Part shown: one piece after another, positions 1-7,039 of the stretch
How positions within the stretch are numbered: position 1 is the stretch's first letter
Layout of the letters: every line of letters starts with the position of its first letter
Source of the DNA: an uncultured Veillonella sp.
Lineage (GTDB): Bacteria > Bacillota > Negativicutes > Veillonellales > Veillonellaceae
Length of the DNA stretch: 19,567 bases
Direction of reading: 5' to 3'
Assembly (NCBI RefSeq): GCF_938010505.1
Contig: NZ_CALLVP010000148.1
Location: 1 to 19,567, forward strand
Notes under the pieces: model-generated
The model's input: only the letters and a program-made list of their open reading frames with translations
What the model was told of the DNA's origin: nothing
The model's database searches: none
Position numbers and translations under genes: made by a program

Positions 1-941
1 AAACTACCGTATCCGTAGTGGCATTGCCTAATGATGAAATGAAGGGGCGCATTATCGGTCGTGAGGGCCGTAACATTCGCGCACTCGAAACATTAACAGG
101 TATTGATTTGATTATCGATGACACACCAGAAGCAGTTATTCTTTCCGGCTTCGATCCAATTCGTCGTGAAGTGGCTCGTATTGCGCTGGAAAAATTGATT
201 GTAGATGGTCGTATCCATCCAGCTCGTATTGAAGAAATGGTTGGTAAAGCTCGTAAAGAGGTGGACCAAACTATTAAAGAGGCCGGTGAACAAGCAACAT
301 TTGAAGCTGATGTTCACGGCTTACACCCTGAAATTGTTAAGATTTTAGGTCGTTTGAAATATCGTACTAGTTATGGTCAAAACGTATTGAAACATTCCAT
401 TGAAGTATCTCATTTAGCAGGTTTAATGGCAGCTGAACTAGGCTGTGATGTAACTTTGGCTAAACGAGGTGGTTTGATTCATGATATTGGTAAAGCATTG
501 GACCGTGAACTTGAGGGCTCTCATGTTCAAATCGGTGTTGATGTGGCTCGCAAATATCGTGAAAGTGCAGCAGTAATTAACTGTATTGGTGCTCATCATG
601 GTGATGAAGAGTTCCAAACTGTAGAGGCTGTATTAGTAGCTGCTGCTGATGCTATCTCCGCTGCTCGTCCAGGAGCACGTCGAGAAACATTAGAGAACTA
701 CTTAAAACGTTTATCTAAATTGGAAGAAATCGCTGAATCCTTCGAAGGCGTTGAAAAATGTTTTGCTATTCAAGCCGGTCGTGAGATTCGCGTTGTAGTA
801 AAGCCGGATAAGATTGATGAAGCTGAGTCTACATTACTCGTTCGGAATATCGTAAAACGCATCGAGTCAGAACTTGAATATCCAGGCCAAATTAAGGTCG
901 TAATTATTCGTGAAACTCGCGTTGTGGATTACGCAAAATAA
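1..941 (+). CDS. rny: Ribonuclease Y, C-terminal part (5' end outside window)
   Basis: RNase Y is a membrane-anchored endoribonuclease that starts mRNA decay in Bacillota. The reading frame is open from the window edge (first full codon at base 3), so the GTG at 18 is an internal codon and not a start. About 312 residues are visible, against roughly 520 for the family; the N-terminal membrane helix and coiled coil lie upstream. Visible first is the KH RNA-binding domain with the GRIIGREGRNIR motif, then an HD phosphohydrolase domain with LIHDIGKALD (bases about 474-503), an upstream metal-ligand His in LKHSIEVSHLAG, the HH pair of GAHHGDEE, and a later Asp in AADAISAARPGARRE. The C-terminus (VVIIRETRVVDYAK) is typical of the family, so the gene is complete at its 3' end. 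A hairpin terminator follows 19 bases after the stop codon. Confidence 0.96.
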   Translation, partial: TTVSVVALPNDEMKGRIIGREGRNIRALETLTGIDLIIDDTPEAVILSGFDPIRREVARIALEKLIVDGRIHPARIEEMVGKARKEVDQTIKEAGEQATFEADVHGLHPEIVKILGRLKYRTSYGQNVLKHSIEVSHLAGLMAAELGCDVTLAKRGGLIHDIGKALDRELEGSHVQIGVDVARKYRESAAVINCIGAHHGDEEFQTVEAVLVAAADAISAARPGARRETLENYLKRLSKLEEIAESFEGVEKCFAIQAGREIRVVVKPDKIDEAESTLLVRNIVKRIESELEYPGQIKVVIIRETRVVDYAK

Positions 942-960
942 TATGCAATAAGCGATAAGT

Positions 961-996
961 ATAGGCTGCAATGTTTTCATTGCAGCCTATTGTTAT
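961..996 (+). terminator. Probable rho-independent terminator of rny
   Basis: A perfect 13-bp inverted repeat (ATAGGCTGCAATG at 961-973, its complement at 978-990) encloses a TTTT loop. The following tract (TGTTATC) is only moderately T-rich, so termination may be incomplete. Confidence 0.7.
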
Positions 997-1034
997 CAAA
1001 GTTTTTGGTAATTACATATCGCTATATACGGCGT

Positions 1035-1078
1035 ATAGGAATCATCATGTACACTGTGTTGTAGATGGTGATTCCTAT
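1035..1078 (+). other. Long hairpin upstream of dnaG, function unknown
   Basis: Arms at 1035-1048 and 1065-1078 pair over 14 positions with a single G-U wobble and enclose a 16-base loop. Four further loop pairs (1050-1053 with 1060-1063) are possible beyond one mismatch. No T-run follows directly, so it does not look like a simple terminator. It lies between the rny terminator and dnaG, in DNA without a recognisable ORF. Confidence 0.55.
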
Positions 1079-1197
1079 GATTCGTATCAAGTGATTTATA
1101 CTTTTTTAATAATTTAATTGATTAAAATGCTTTACAAATAGAGGAATTTTTATTTGTATATAGAATTAGTATATATATGGGGAAGGAGGCGTTGGCT

Positions 1198-2970
1198 ATG
1201 AGCCGATATTTTGAAAATGAACTGATTGAACAAATCAAGGATGCTAATGATATCGTGTCAGTTGTATCTGAGCATGTAGCCTTAAAGAAACGTGGCAAGA
1301 ACTATTGGGGTTGTTGCCCTTTCCATAATGAAAAAACGCCATCCTTTAGCGTTGCCCCTGAAAAGGGTTTTTATTATTGCTTTGGTTGCCATGCGTCAGG
1401 GAATGCTATTAAATTTCTTATGGAGTTAGAGCATTTAACCTTTGTAGAGGCACTAGAGCGGCTAGCTAATCGAGCTAATATTCCATTGCCAGAGGCAAAA
1501 CTTTCACCTGAGCAAAGAGCTAGAGATGAAAGACGCAAAAAACTATATGAGACTTCTGATTTAGCGGCTACCTTTTTCCATAACTGTCTCACTCAAACTT
1601 CTATTGGTAAAGTGGGATTAGATTATTTGAAAAAGAGGGGGCTCACACAAGAAACCATAGAAAAATTTAAACTTGGTTTTGCCCCTGATGATTGGGATAA
1701 GTTGTATCGTGCCTTTCATGAGCGTGGTATTGATGATTCCATTCTCTTGGAGTTGAATCTTGTCCGAAAGAACCAAAAGGGTCAATTTTATGACTTTTTT
1801 AGAAATCGAATTATGTTCCCTATTATGGATGGGAAAGGGCGAGTCGTTGCTTTTGGTGGGCGCGTTATGGATGACAGTACACCAAAGTATTTAAACTCCC
1901 CAGAGTCATCGATTTTTGAAAAAGGTAAGCTCTTATTTGCTTTTGATAAGGCCTATAAAACGATTCGCGAAGAAAAACAAGCCATCCTTGTAGAAGGCTA
2001 TATGGACGTTATATCTGCTCATAACCATGGTGTTACTAATGTAGTAGCATCATTGGGGACTGCTTATACAAGAGATCATGGCCATATCTTGATGAGGCAG
2101 GCTGAAGAAATCGTGTTAGCTTATGATATGGACGGCGCTGGTCGTCAAGCGGCTACGCGGGCCATCGAATTATTACAAAATACAGATTTTAAGGTGCGCG
2201 TTCTTGCCATGCCGGATGGGAAAGATCCAGATGATTATGTGCGTAACCATGGGGGACAAGCCTTTAAGGAGTTAGTTGCTAAAGCTGTTAAGCCTCTTGA
2301 CTATCTACTAAGTGAGTCTTTAATCAAACACGATACAAATGATACTGAAGGGAAACAGGCCGTTATGGCAGATGTATTCCCCTATATTGCAAATATAGAT
2401 AGTCAAACACAGCGAGATGACGCTTTAAAAACATTGGCGTTGCCATTATGGCTTGATAATAGTACTATTTTTAGATATTTTAGAGACTACGTGAAAAAAG
2501 GACAAATCGAATTAGTGGACACTGCTTCTACCCCTCTGCCAACACAGGATTTACCAAAGGGGGATTCGGAAAAATTGCTGTCCTTAGCTTTCACAGATGG
2601 CGAAGTATTACAACAGATGATGAATTATTTGCCATTAGAGGACTTTGAAAAAATTGAATATCGAGGTATAATAGAAAAGCTATTCACCTTGTATAAGTCC
2701 GAAGGTCGTCTAGATGAAACTACAATTCAATCTGTTTTATCTTCTCAAGAGTATGATATTTACTCTAGGCTAGTCGTTATGAGTGACGATGAATATAAGG
2801 TACAAGTGCCTGGATTAATCCGCAAGATAAGGCTCCATTCATTGCGTGAACAGTATAAAGCGCATTCAATTATGGCGGATCAATTAAAACGGGCAGGAGA
2901 TTCGACCTTTATTAGCGAATTACATAAGTGTCAGGAAATACAGAACTTAATTAGAGAATGGTCTAAGTAA
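1198..2970 (+). CDS. dnaG: DNA primase
   Basis: DnaG synthesises RNA primers for chromosome replication and acts with the DnaB helicase at the fork. The protein has 590 residues, normal for the family. An N-terminal CHC2 zinc-binding domain shows C40-P-F-H43 and C61-F-G-C64. The catalytic core follows (GRVVAFGGR near residue 220), then a TOPRIM domain with EGYMDV (E266) and the metal-binding D310-M-D312-GAGRQAA. The less conserved C-terminal part should be the helicase-interaction domain. An in-frame ATG lies at 1177, but AAGGAGG at 1183-1189 sits 8 bases before the ATG at 1198, so I chose 1198 (MSRYFENEL). rpoD starts 28 bases after the stop, so the two are probably co-transcribed, as in other Bacillota. 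No rpsU is present in front. Confidence 0.96.
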   Translation: MSRYFENELIEQIKDANDIVSVVSEHVALKKRGKNYWGCCPFHNEKTPSFSVAPEKGFYYCFGCHASGNAIKFLMELEHLTFVEALERLANRANIPLPEAKLSPEQRARDERRKKLYETSDLAATFFHNCLTQTSIGKVGLDYLKKRGLTQETIEKFKLGFAPDDWDKLYRAFHERGIDDSILLELNLVRKNQKGQFYDFFRNRIMFPIMDGKGRVVAFGGRVMDDSTPKYLNSPESSIFEKGKLLFAFDKAYKTIREEKQAILVEGYMDVISAHNHGVTNVVASLGTAYTRDHGHILMRQAEEIVLAYDMDGAGRQAATRAIELLQNTDFKVRVLAMPDGKDPDDYVRNHGGQAFKELVAKAVKPLDYLLSESLIKHDTNDTEGKQAVMADVFPYIANIDSQTQRDDALKTLALPLWLDNSTIFRYFRDYVKKGQIELVDTASTPLPTQDLPKGDSEKLLSLAFTDGEVLQQMMNYLPLEDFEKIEYRGIIEKLFTLYKSEGRLDETTIQSVLSSQEYDIYSRLVVMSDDEYKVQVPGLIRKIRLHSLREQYKAHSIMADQLKRAGDSTFISELHKCQEIQNLIREWSK

Positions 2971-2998
2971 ATCATTAATGGTTATAAAGGAGAGCGCT

Positions 2999-4162
2999 GT
3001 GGCTAAGAAAGTACAAAAAAGTCAAATAGAGGAGATTGTTGAGCAACTTCTTGAAAAAGGCCGTAAGAGCGGTGTGTTGACACAATCCGAGATTTCAGAT
3101 GCTCTTCATGAGCAGGCGGAAATTACTGCAGAACAATTAGATGATATTTATACGACTCTAGGTAAATTGAATGTTGAGATTGTGGCAGATATCGATGGAG
3201 ATGATACAGATAGTCATCCAATTGAACCAGAGGATGATGACGAAGAGGAAGTTTCTAACGAGAAGAAAATTTCTATCGATTTAAGCGTTGATTCTGGTGT
3301 TAATATCGATGACCCTGTGCGTATGTACCTCAAAGAAATTGGTCGTGTGCCATTGCTTTCAGCTGATGAAGAAATCGTTTTAGCTAAGCAAATTGAAGCT
3401 GGTGCGCAAGAAGACGCTACATATAAAGAAATTCAACTTAGCAAAAAGGCTAAGAAAAAATTGGTAGATGCTAACTTGCGACTAGTTGTAAGTATTGCTA
3501 AACGTTATGTAGGTCGCGGTATGTTATTCTTGGATTTAATTCAAGAAGGTAACCTAGGTCTTATTAAAGCGGTAGATAAGTTCGACTATACTAAGGGTTA
3601 TAAATTTTCTACATATGCTACCTGGTGGATTCGCCAAGCGATTACGCGTGCTATTGCAGACCAAGCTCGTACGATTCGTATTCCTGTACATATGGTAGAA
3701 ACAATTAATAAATTGATTCGTATTTCCAGACAATTGTTGCAAGACAAAGGTCGTGAGCCATTGCCAGAAGAAATCGCTGAGGGCATGGGGATTACTGTAG
3801 AACGGGTGCGTGAAATTCAAAAAATCGCCCAAGAGCCAGTATCCTTGGAAACTCCGATTGGTGAAGAGGAAGACTCCCATTTAGGGGATTTCATCGAGGA
3901 CCAAGATGCTATTGCTCCAGACGATGCAGCTAGCTACATCTTATTGCAAGAACAAATTGAAGATGTGTTTACATGTTTAACTGATCGTGAGCAACAAGTA
4001 TTGATTTTACGTTTTGGTTTGAAGGATGGTAAGCCTCGTACATTGGAAGAAGTTGGTCAACATTTCAATGTTACACGTGAACGTATTCGTCAGATTGAAG
4101 GTAAAGCGCTTACTAAATTGCGCAATCGCGGTAAACGTGATAAAATCAAAGACTTCTTATAA
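2999..4162 (+). CDS. rpoD: Housekeeping RNA polymerase sigma factor (sigma-70/SigA)
   Basis: This is the primary sigma factor, which directs RNA polymerase to -10/-35 promoters. It has 387 residues, a size close to Bacillus SigA. Region 1.1 occupies roughly residues 1-63, followed by an acidic linker (about 65-87). Region 1.2 begins at DPVRMYLKEIGRVPLL (105-120). Region 2 contains ANLRLVVSIAKRYVGRG and the -10-recognition segment STYATWWIRQAI (204-215). Region 3 spans about 225-300. Region 4.2 has the helix-turn-helix RTLEEVGQHFNVTRERIRQIE (about 347-367), which contacts the -35 element. An in-frame ATG exists at 2978, but AAGGAG at 2987-2992 lies 6 bases before a GTG at 2999, giving MAKKVQKSQIEE, so I prefer the GTG start. 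The gene follows dnaG closely and ends at a strong terminator. Confidence 0.97.
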   Translation: MAKKVQKSQIEEIVEQLLEKGRKSGVLTQSEISDALHEQAEITAEQLDDIYTTLGKLNVEIVADIDGDDTDSHPIEPEDDDEEEVSNEKKISIDLSVDSGVNIDDPVRMYLKEIGRVPLLSADEEIVLAKQIEAGAQEDATYKEIQLSKKAKKKLVDANLRLVVSIAKRYVGRGMLFLDLIQEGNLGLIKAVDKFDYTKGYKFSTYATWWIRQAITRAIADQARTIRIPVHMVETINKLIRISRQLLQDKGREPLPEEIAEGMGITVERVREIQKIAQEPVSLETPIGEEEDSHLGDFIEDQDAIAPDDAASYILLQEQIEDVFTCLTDREQQVLILRFGLKDGKPRTLEEVGQHFNVTRERIRQIEGKALTKLRNRGKRDKIKDFL

Positions 4163-4177
4163 TATTTTGAAACTCTT

Positions 4178-4223
4178 AAGGGTTGTAATGCAGTGTTGTA
4201 TAGCACTGTATTACAACCCTTTT
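4178..4223 (+). terminator. Rho-independent terminator of the dnaG-rpoD operon
   Basis: An 18-bp stem (4178-4195 with 4204-4221) contains only one G-U wobble and encloses an 8-base loop. The stem ends in AAGGG/CCCTT and runs into TTTTGTGTT. The reverse strand could form the same stem, but no gene faces it. Confidence 0.85.
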
Positions 4224-4270
4224 GTGTTATAATAAAAAATGGTAATATCTTACAATAAAAAGCATTTTAT

Positions 4271-4356
4271 GATAAGACTTATGTAGTAGAGAAGGGTCTT
4301 ATGTAATAGCGATAAGTCTTATGTAATAGATATAAGTTGAAAGCTTATGTAATAGA
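4271..4356 (+). repeat. Tandem 20-bp repeat with start-stop codons in the queD leader
   Basis: The core CTTATGTARTAG occurs at 4278-4289, 4298-4309, 4318-4329 and 4344-4355. The first three copies are exactly 20 bp apart; the last is 26 bp further. Copies 2-4 contain ATG-TAA-TAG and copy 1 ATG-TAG-TAG, so each unit carries an AUG followed at once by two stop codons. A perfect 9-bp inverted repeat (AAGACTTAT at 4274-4282, ATAAGTCTT at 4312-4320) links unit 1 to unit 3. The last copy ends just before the queD ribosome binding site. Confidence 0.8.
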
Positions 4357-4367
4357 TAGGAGATATA

Positions 4368-4706
4368 ATGTTTACAGTTACTAAACGGTTAGAGGTGAGT
4401 GCATCTCATCAATTACAACTAGATTATCCGAGTAAATGTCAAAATCTTCATGGGCATAACTGGATTATTATAGTTCATGCTCGTTCTGAAGAGTTAGATC
4501 ATAACGGGATGGTCATCGACTTTACGATTATTAAAGAAAAAATTCATGGTCGCTTGGATCATCGCCATATCAACGATGTACTAGGCGACATTAATCCCAC
4601 TGCGGAGAATATGGCGAAATGGATTGCTGATGAATTGGGCCCAAAATGCTTTAAAGTAGAGGTTCAAGAATCTGAAGGGAACACAGCTATTTATGAACGT
4701 GATTGA
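4368..4706 (+). CDS. queD: 6-carboxytetrahydropterin synthase (QueD)
   Basis: QueD converts dihydroneopterin triphosphate to 6-carboxy-5,6,7,8-tetrahydropterin, the second step of queuosine (and 7-deazaguanine) biosynthesis, in the cytoplasm. At 112 residues it is a compact member of the 6-pyruvoyl-tetrahydropterin synthase fold. The zinc ligands are H14 (SASHQL) and H28/H30 (NLHGHNW). The catalytic Cys is C24, and LDHRHIND (63-70) supplies the catalytic Asp/His pair. The C-terminal QESEGNTAIYE holds the pterin-anchoring Glu. AGGAG at 4358-4362 precedes the ATG by five bases. The end overlaps queE by 14 bases, so the two genes are translationally coupled. The upstream leader carries a tandem repeat. 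Confidence 0.93.
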   Translation: MFTVTKRLEVSASHQLQLDYPSKCQNLHGHNWIIIVHARSEELDHNGMVIDFTIIKEKIHGRLDHRHINDVLGDINPTAENMAKWIADELGPKCFKVEVQESEGNTAIYERD

Positions 4707-5436
4707 GATTTTTTCCTCCATTGATGGGGAAGGTAGTCGGCAAGGATTACTGACTACATTTTTACGCCTCCATGATTGCAATATTCGTTGTTCCTATTGC
4801 GATACGACTTATAGTTATGGCATTGATAGTGTTTTTACAGAGATGACTGCAGCTGAGGTGGCGAATGTTATTGAAAGCTTAGGTAATCATCGAATCACTA
4901 TTACTGGTGGGGAGCCCTTATTGCAAGAAGCAGCTGTAGTAGAGCTAATCGATGAGCTAAATCGCCGAAACGTTCAAACAATGCAGGATAATACATCAGG
5001 TCAAATTGGTTCAACTTGTATCAATGGTGCAGATAAATTTGATAAACGAGAGATGCTTAATAATAGTCTTTATGATTTTAATATTGAAACAAATGGCACG
5101 ATTGTACCGAGCTTTCAGAGAGAGAATGTGTGGTTTACCTATGATTATAAAACACCGTCCTCTTTAGCCGAAGAGTCTATGAATGTAGATATATTCAAGG
5201 CGGCTACAGAACGAGATCTCATCAAGTTTGTCGTTGGCTCCCCAGAAGATTTGGATTGTATGCGTTGCATAATTGAACAATATCCTACAGCGGCTCAAAT
5301 ATATGTATCGCCTGTATGGGGACAGATTGAGGCGGCATCGATTATCGATTATATGAAAGAATATAATTTGCAAAATGTACGATTTCAATTGCAAATTCAT
5401 AAATTTGTCTGGGATCCAGATGCAAAGGGTGTATAG
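4693..5436 (+). CDS. queE: 7-carboxy-7-deazaguanine synthase (QueE), radical SAM
   Basis: QueE rearranges 6-carboxytetrahydropterin to 7-carboxy-7-deazaguanine using S-adenosylmethionine and a [4Fe-4S] cluster, the third step towards preQ0. The 247-residue protein starts NVIEIFSSIDGEGSRQGL, the QueE substrate-binding signature. The cluster motif is C29-X3-C33-X2-C36 (CNIRCSYC). SAM-binding GGEPLLQ is at 72-78 and IETNGT at 131-136. SPVWGQ (206-211) and the ending QLQIHKFVWDPDAKGV are family-typical. Residues about 94-127, between the helix after GGEP and the ETNGT strand, look like an insertion relative to common short QueE proteins. The start overlaps queD. queC and queF, needed for later steps, are not in this window. 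Confidence 0.92.
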   Translation: MNVIEIFSSIDGEGSRQGLLTTFLRLHDCNIRCSYCDTTYSYGIDSVFTEMTAAEVANVIESLGNHRITITGGEPLLQEAAVVELIDELNRRNVQTMQDNTSGQIGSTCINGADKFDKREMLNNSLYDFNIETNGTIVPSFQRENVWFTYDYKTPSSLAEESMNVDIFKAATERDLIKFVVGSPEDLDCMRCIIEQYPTAAQIYVSPVWGQIEAASIIDYMKEYNLQNVRFQLQIHKFVWDPDAKGV

Positions 5437-5522
5437 TATTGTTAGGATGTGTAGTGTCAGTATCTTTTCTAATGCATAGTATGATATGAGGTCTGATGGA
5501 ATCTTGATATAAAGGGGTAAAT

Positions 5523-6086
5523 ATGGATACAAAAAAAATAGAATCGCTTATATATCAGTTGTTAGAAGCACTAGGTGAGGATCCTAATCGGGACGGTTTG
5601 TTAGAAACACCGAAACGGGTGGCTCAAATGATGGAAGAGTTATATGAAGGCATTCAGTATACAAATGCTGAAATTGCAGAAATGTATGGTAAAACCTTCG
5701 CTGTAGATACAAATCAAATGGTAGTAGTAAAGGATATTACTTGCTTCTCTCAATGTGAACATCATATGGCCTTGATGTATGATATGAGTATCAGTATTGG
5801 GTATATACCAAAAGGTCGTGTCATAGGTTTATCTAAGATTCCTCGCATAGCTGAAATGTGTTGCAAGCGTTTACAACTACAAGAAAAAATTGGTGAAGAT
5901 ATTGCGGAAGTAATTTCTTTAGCGACAGGGTCTGATGATGTTATTGTGCACATTATATCGTCCCACAGCTGCATGAGTGCAAGAGGCATTAAATCTACAG
6001 ATAGCCAAACGACTACACTAACTACTAAAGGCGTATTTAACGAAGATCATATGATTCACCGTTTTATGCTAATGAAACAGTCTTAA
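5523..6086 (+). CDS. folE: GTP cyclohydrolase I
   Basis: FolE converts GTP to 7,8-dihydroneopterin triphosphate and formate; this is the first step of both folate and queuosine biosynthesis. The 187-residue protein has the whole family core. Zinc ligands are C78 and H81 (CEHHMALMYD) and C150 (SSHSCMSARGIK). The substrate region IGLSKIPRIAEMCCKRLQLQE (about 101-121) and the ending HRFMLM are typical. AAAGGGG lies a few bases before the ATG. It follows queE after 86 bases that hold no recognisable gene, and its product feeds QueD, so it probably belongs functionally with queDE; whether it is in the same transcript is not clear. Confidence 0.95.
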   Translation: MDTKKIESLIYQLLEALGEDPNRDGLLETPKRVAQMMEELYEGIQYTNAEIAEMYGKTFAVDTNQMVVVKDITCFSQCEHHMALMYDMSISIGYIPKGRVIGLSKIPRIAEMCCKRLQLQEKIGEDIAEVISLATGSDDVIVHIISSHSCMSARGIKSTDSQTTTLTTKGVFNEDHMIHRFMLMKQS

Positions 6087-6099
6087 GATTTGAGTTGCC

Positions 6100-6129
6100 T
6101 TGACTAAATGATAGTCTATTCGGTATAAT
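6100..6129 (+). promoter_or_regulatory. Sigma-70 promoter of the tRNA gene
   Basis: TTGACT at 6100-6105 and a perfect TATAAT at 6124-6129 are separated by 18 bp. The predicted transcription start lies about 15 bases before the mature tRNA 5' end at 6152. A short GACTA/TAGTC inverted repeat overlaps the -35 and the spacer. Confidence 0.8.
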
Positions 6130-6151
6130 TAATAAGCTAGAAACTAACTGA

Positions 6152-6226
6152 GGGCCTATAGCTCAGGGGTAGAGCAACCGGCTCATAACCGGTCGGTCCC
6201 TGGTTCGATCCCAGGTGGGCCCACCA
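6152..6226 (+). tRNA. tRNA with CAU anticodon, probably tRNA-Ile2 (lysidine-modified)
   Basis: The 75-nt cloverleaf includes an encoded CCA end. The acceptor stem GGGCCTA/TGGGCCC has one U-G pair; the D arm is GCTC/GAGC with a short 7-nt loop. The anticodon stem ACCGG/CCGGT closes the loop CTCATAA, with CAT at 6184-6186. The T arm is CCTGG/CCAGG around TTCGATC. The anticodon stem lacks the three G-C pairs of initiator tRNA. The acceptor stem has C4-G69 and C5-G68, known TilS (lysidine synthetase) identity pairs, which favours tRNA-Ile2 reading AUA over elongator tRNA-Met. It has its own promoter and terminator. Confidence 0.93.
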
Positions 6227-6240
6227 TTATGTTGACATCT

Positions 6241-6273
6241 ACCGTCCTTGAGAATTCAAGGGCGGTTATTTTT
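6241..6273 (+). terminator. Rho-independent terminator after the tRNA
   Basis: An 11-bp stem with one G-U wobble (6241-6251 with 6256-6266) and a GAAT loop is followed by TATTTTT. Confidence 0.85.
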
Positions 6274-6296
6274 ATATACTAATAGTAGAGGATGTT

Positions 6297-7019
6297 ATGG
6301 AACCTAGACCTATGATGGACCGCCTAGAAGCGGTATTCTCAATCGTACCAAAGGCGCGAGCCATTGCAGATATTGGTACCGATCACGGCTATTTAGCGGT
6401 AGAGCTCATCAATCGTCAACGCGCTGAATATGTCATTGCCGGGGATGTGCATAAAGGTCCGTTAGCGTCTGCAAGGGCATATGTTGAGTCTTGTGGACTA
6501 GCCTCTAAAGTAGATTGTCGCTTAGGGGACGGACTTAAAGTGACCGAGCAGGGCGAGTTGAATGGTGCCATCTGTTGCGGTATGGGTGGCTTTTTAATGC
6601 GAGATATTATAGATGCAGGTCCAGAACCATTAGAGTTCTATGTGTTGCAACCACAGAATGGGCAAAAAGAATTGCGTCAGTATATGGTGCAAAAGGGCTA
6701 TGTTATCGTTTTAGAAATCATCGTAGAAGATGCAGGTAAGTTATATACTGCGTTTTTAGCCGTTCGAAAGGACTGTGTAGAAGCGTACACGGGAATGGAA
6801 AATCAGGAAGATATATATGCATCATTGAAAGAAGATTCCTTACTATGGTCTGTTGGTGCGCTCCTCGAACAAGAACGTCCACCGCTTTGGAACAAATACA
6901 TTGAGTATTTAATTTACCAGCGCCAATGTGCGTTAGATGGTATGACAAAAGAGTTAAGCCATAGGGATAAATATAAGGAACTAGATGGAGAAGTTAAATT
7001 TCTTCGCAATCTTTTATAG
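6297..7019 (+). CDS. trmK: tRNA (adenine(22)-N1)-methyltransferase
   Basis: TrmK methylates N1 of adenine 22 in the D arm of certain tRNAs using S-adenosylmethionine. The 240-residue protein has the Rossmann SAM-binding motif IADIGTDHGYLAVEL near residues 23-37. It also has the family motif CCGMGG at 93-98 and LQPQNG at 117-122, which occupies the catalytic motif IV position. The C-terminal part (about 185-240) is helical and charged, as in the family's coiled-coil extension. GAGG at 6288-6291 precedes the ATG by five bases. The Nif3-family gene begins 20 bases downstream, the same pair found near sigA in Bacillus (yqfN-yqfO). The visible tRNA has G at position 22 and is not an expected substrate. 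Confidence 0.92.
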   Translation: MEPRPMMDRLEAVFSIVPKARAIADIGTDHGYLAVELINRQRAEYVIAGDVHKGPLASARAYVESCGLASKVDCRLGDGLKVTEQGELNGAICCGMGGFLMRDIIDAGPEPLEFYVLQPQNGQKELRQYMVQKGYVIVLEIIVEDAGKLYTAFLAVRKDCVEAYTGMENQEDIYASLKEDSLLWSVGALLEQERPPLWNKYIEYLIYQRQCALDGMTKELSHRDKYKELDGEVKFLRNLL

Positions 7020-7039
7020 AATAGAGAGGAAGTGATTTT

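Noticed and set aside
1177..1197. Upstream ATG as dnaG start
   Set aside because: It would place the strong AAGGAGG inside the coding sequence and has no ribosome binding site of its own.
2978..2998. Upstream ATG as rpoD start
   Set aside because: AAGGAG at 2987-2992 is well placed for the GTG at 2999, and MAKKVQKSQ fits sigma factor N-termini better.
4026..4232. 68-residue + strand ORF overlapping the rpoD end
   Set aside because: It lies mainly within sigma region 4 in another frame and runs through the terminator hairpin; its product has no recognisable features.
4239..4286. 15-codon leader peptide ORF before queD
   Set aside because: It has no ribosome binding site and no run of regulatory codons; it ends within the first repeat, probably by chance.
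4225..4367. preQ1 riboswitch upstream of queD
   Set aside because: The short C-rich loop and A-rich tail of preQ1-I (such as a UAGCUACAC...CUCU pattern) and the preQ1-II layout are absent; only the tandem repeat is seen.
6152..6226. The tRNA as a substrate of the neighbouring TrmK
   Set aside because: TrmK acts on A22, but this tRNA has G at position 22 in the D stem.
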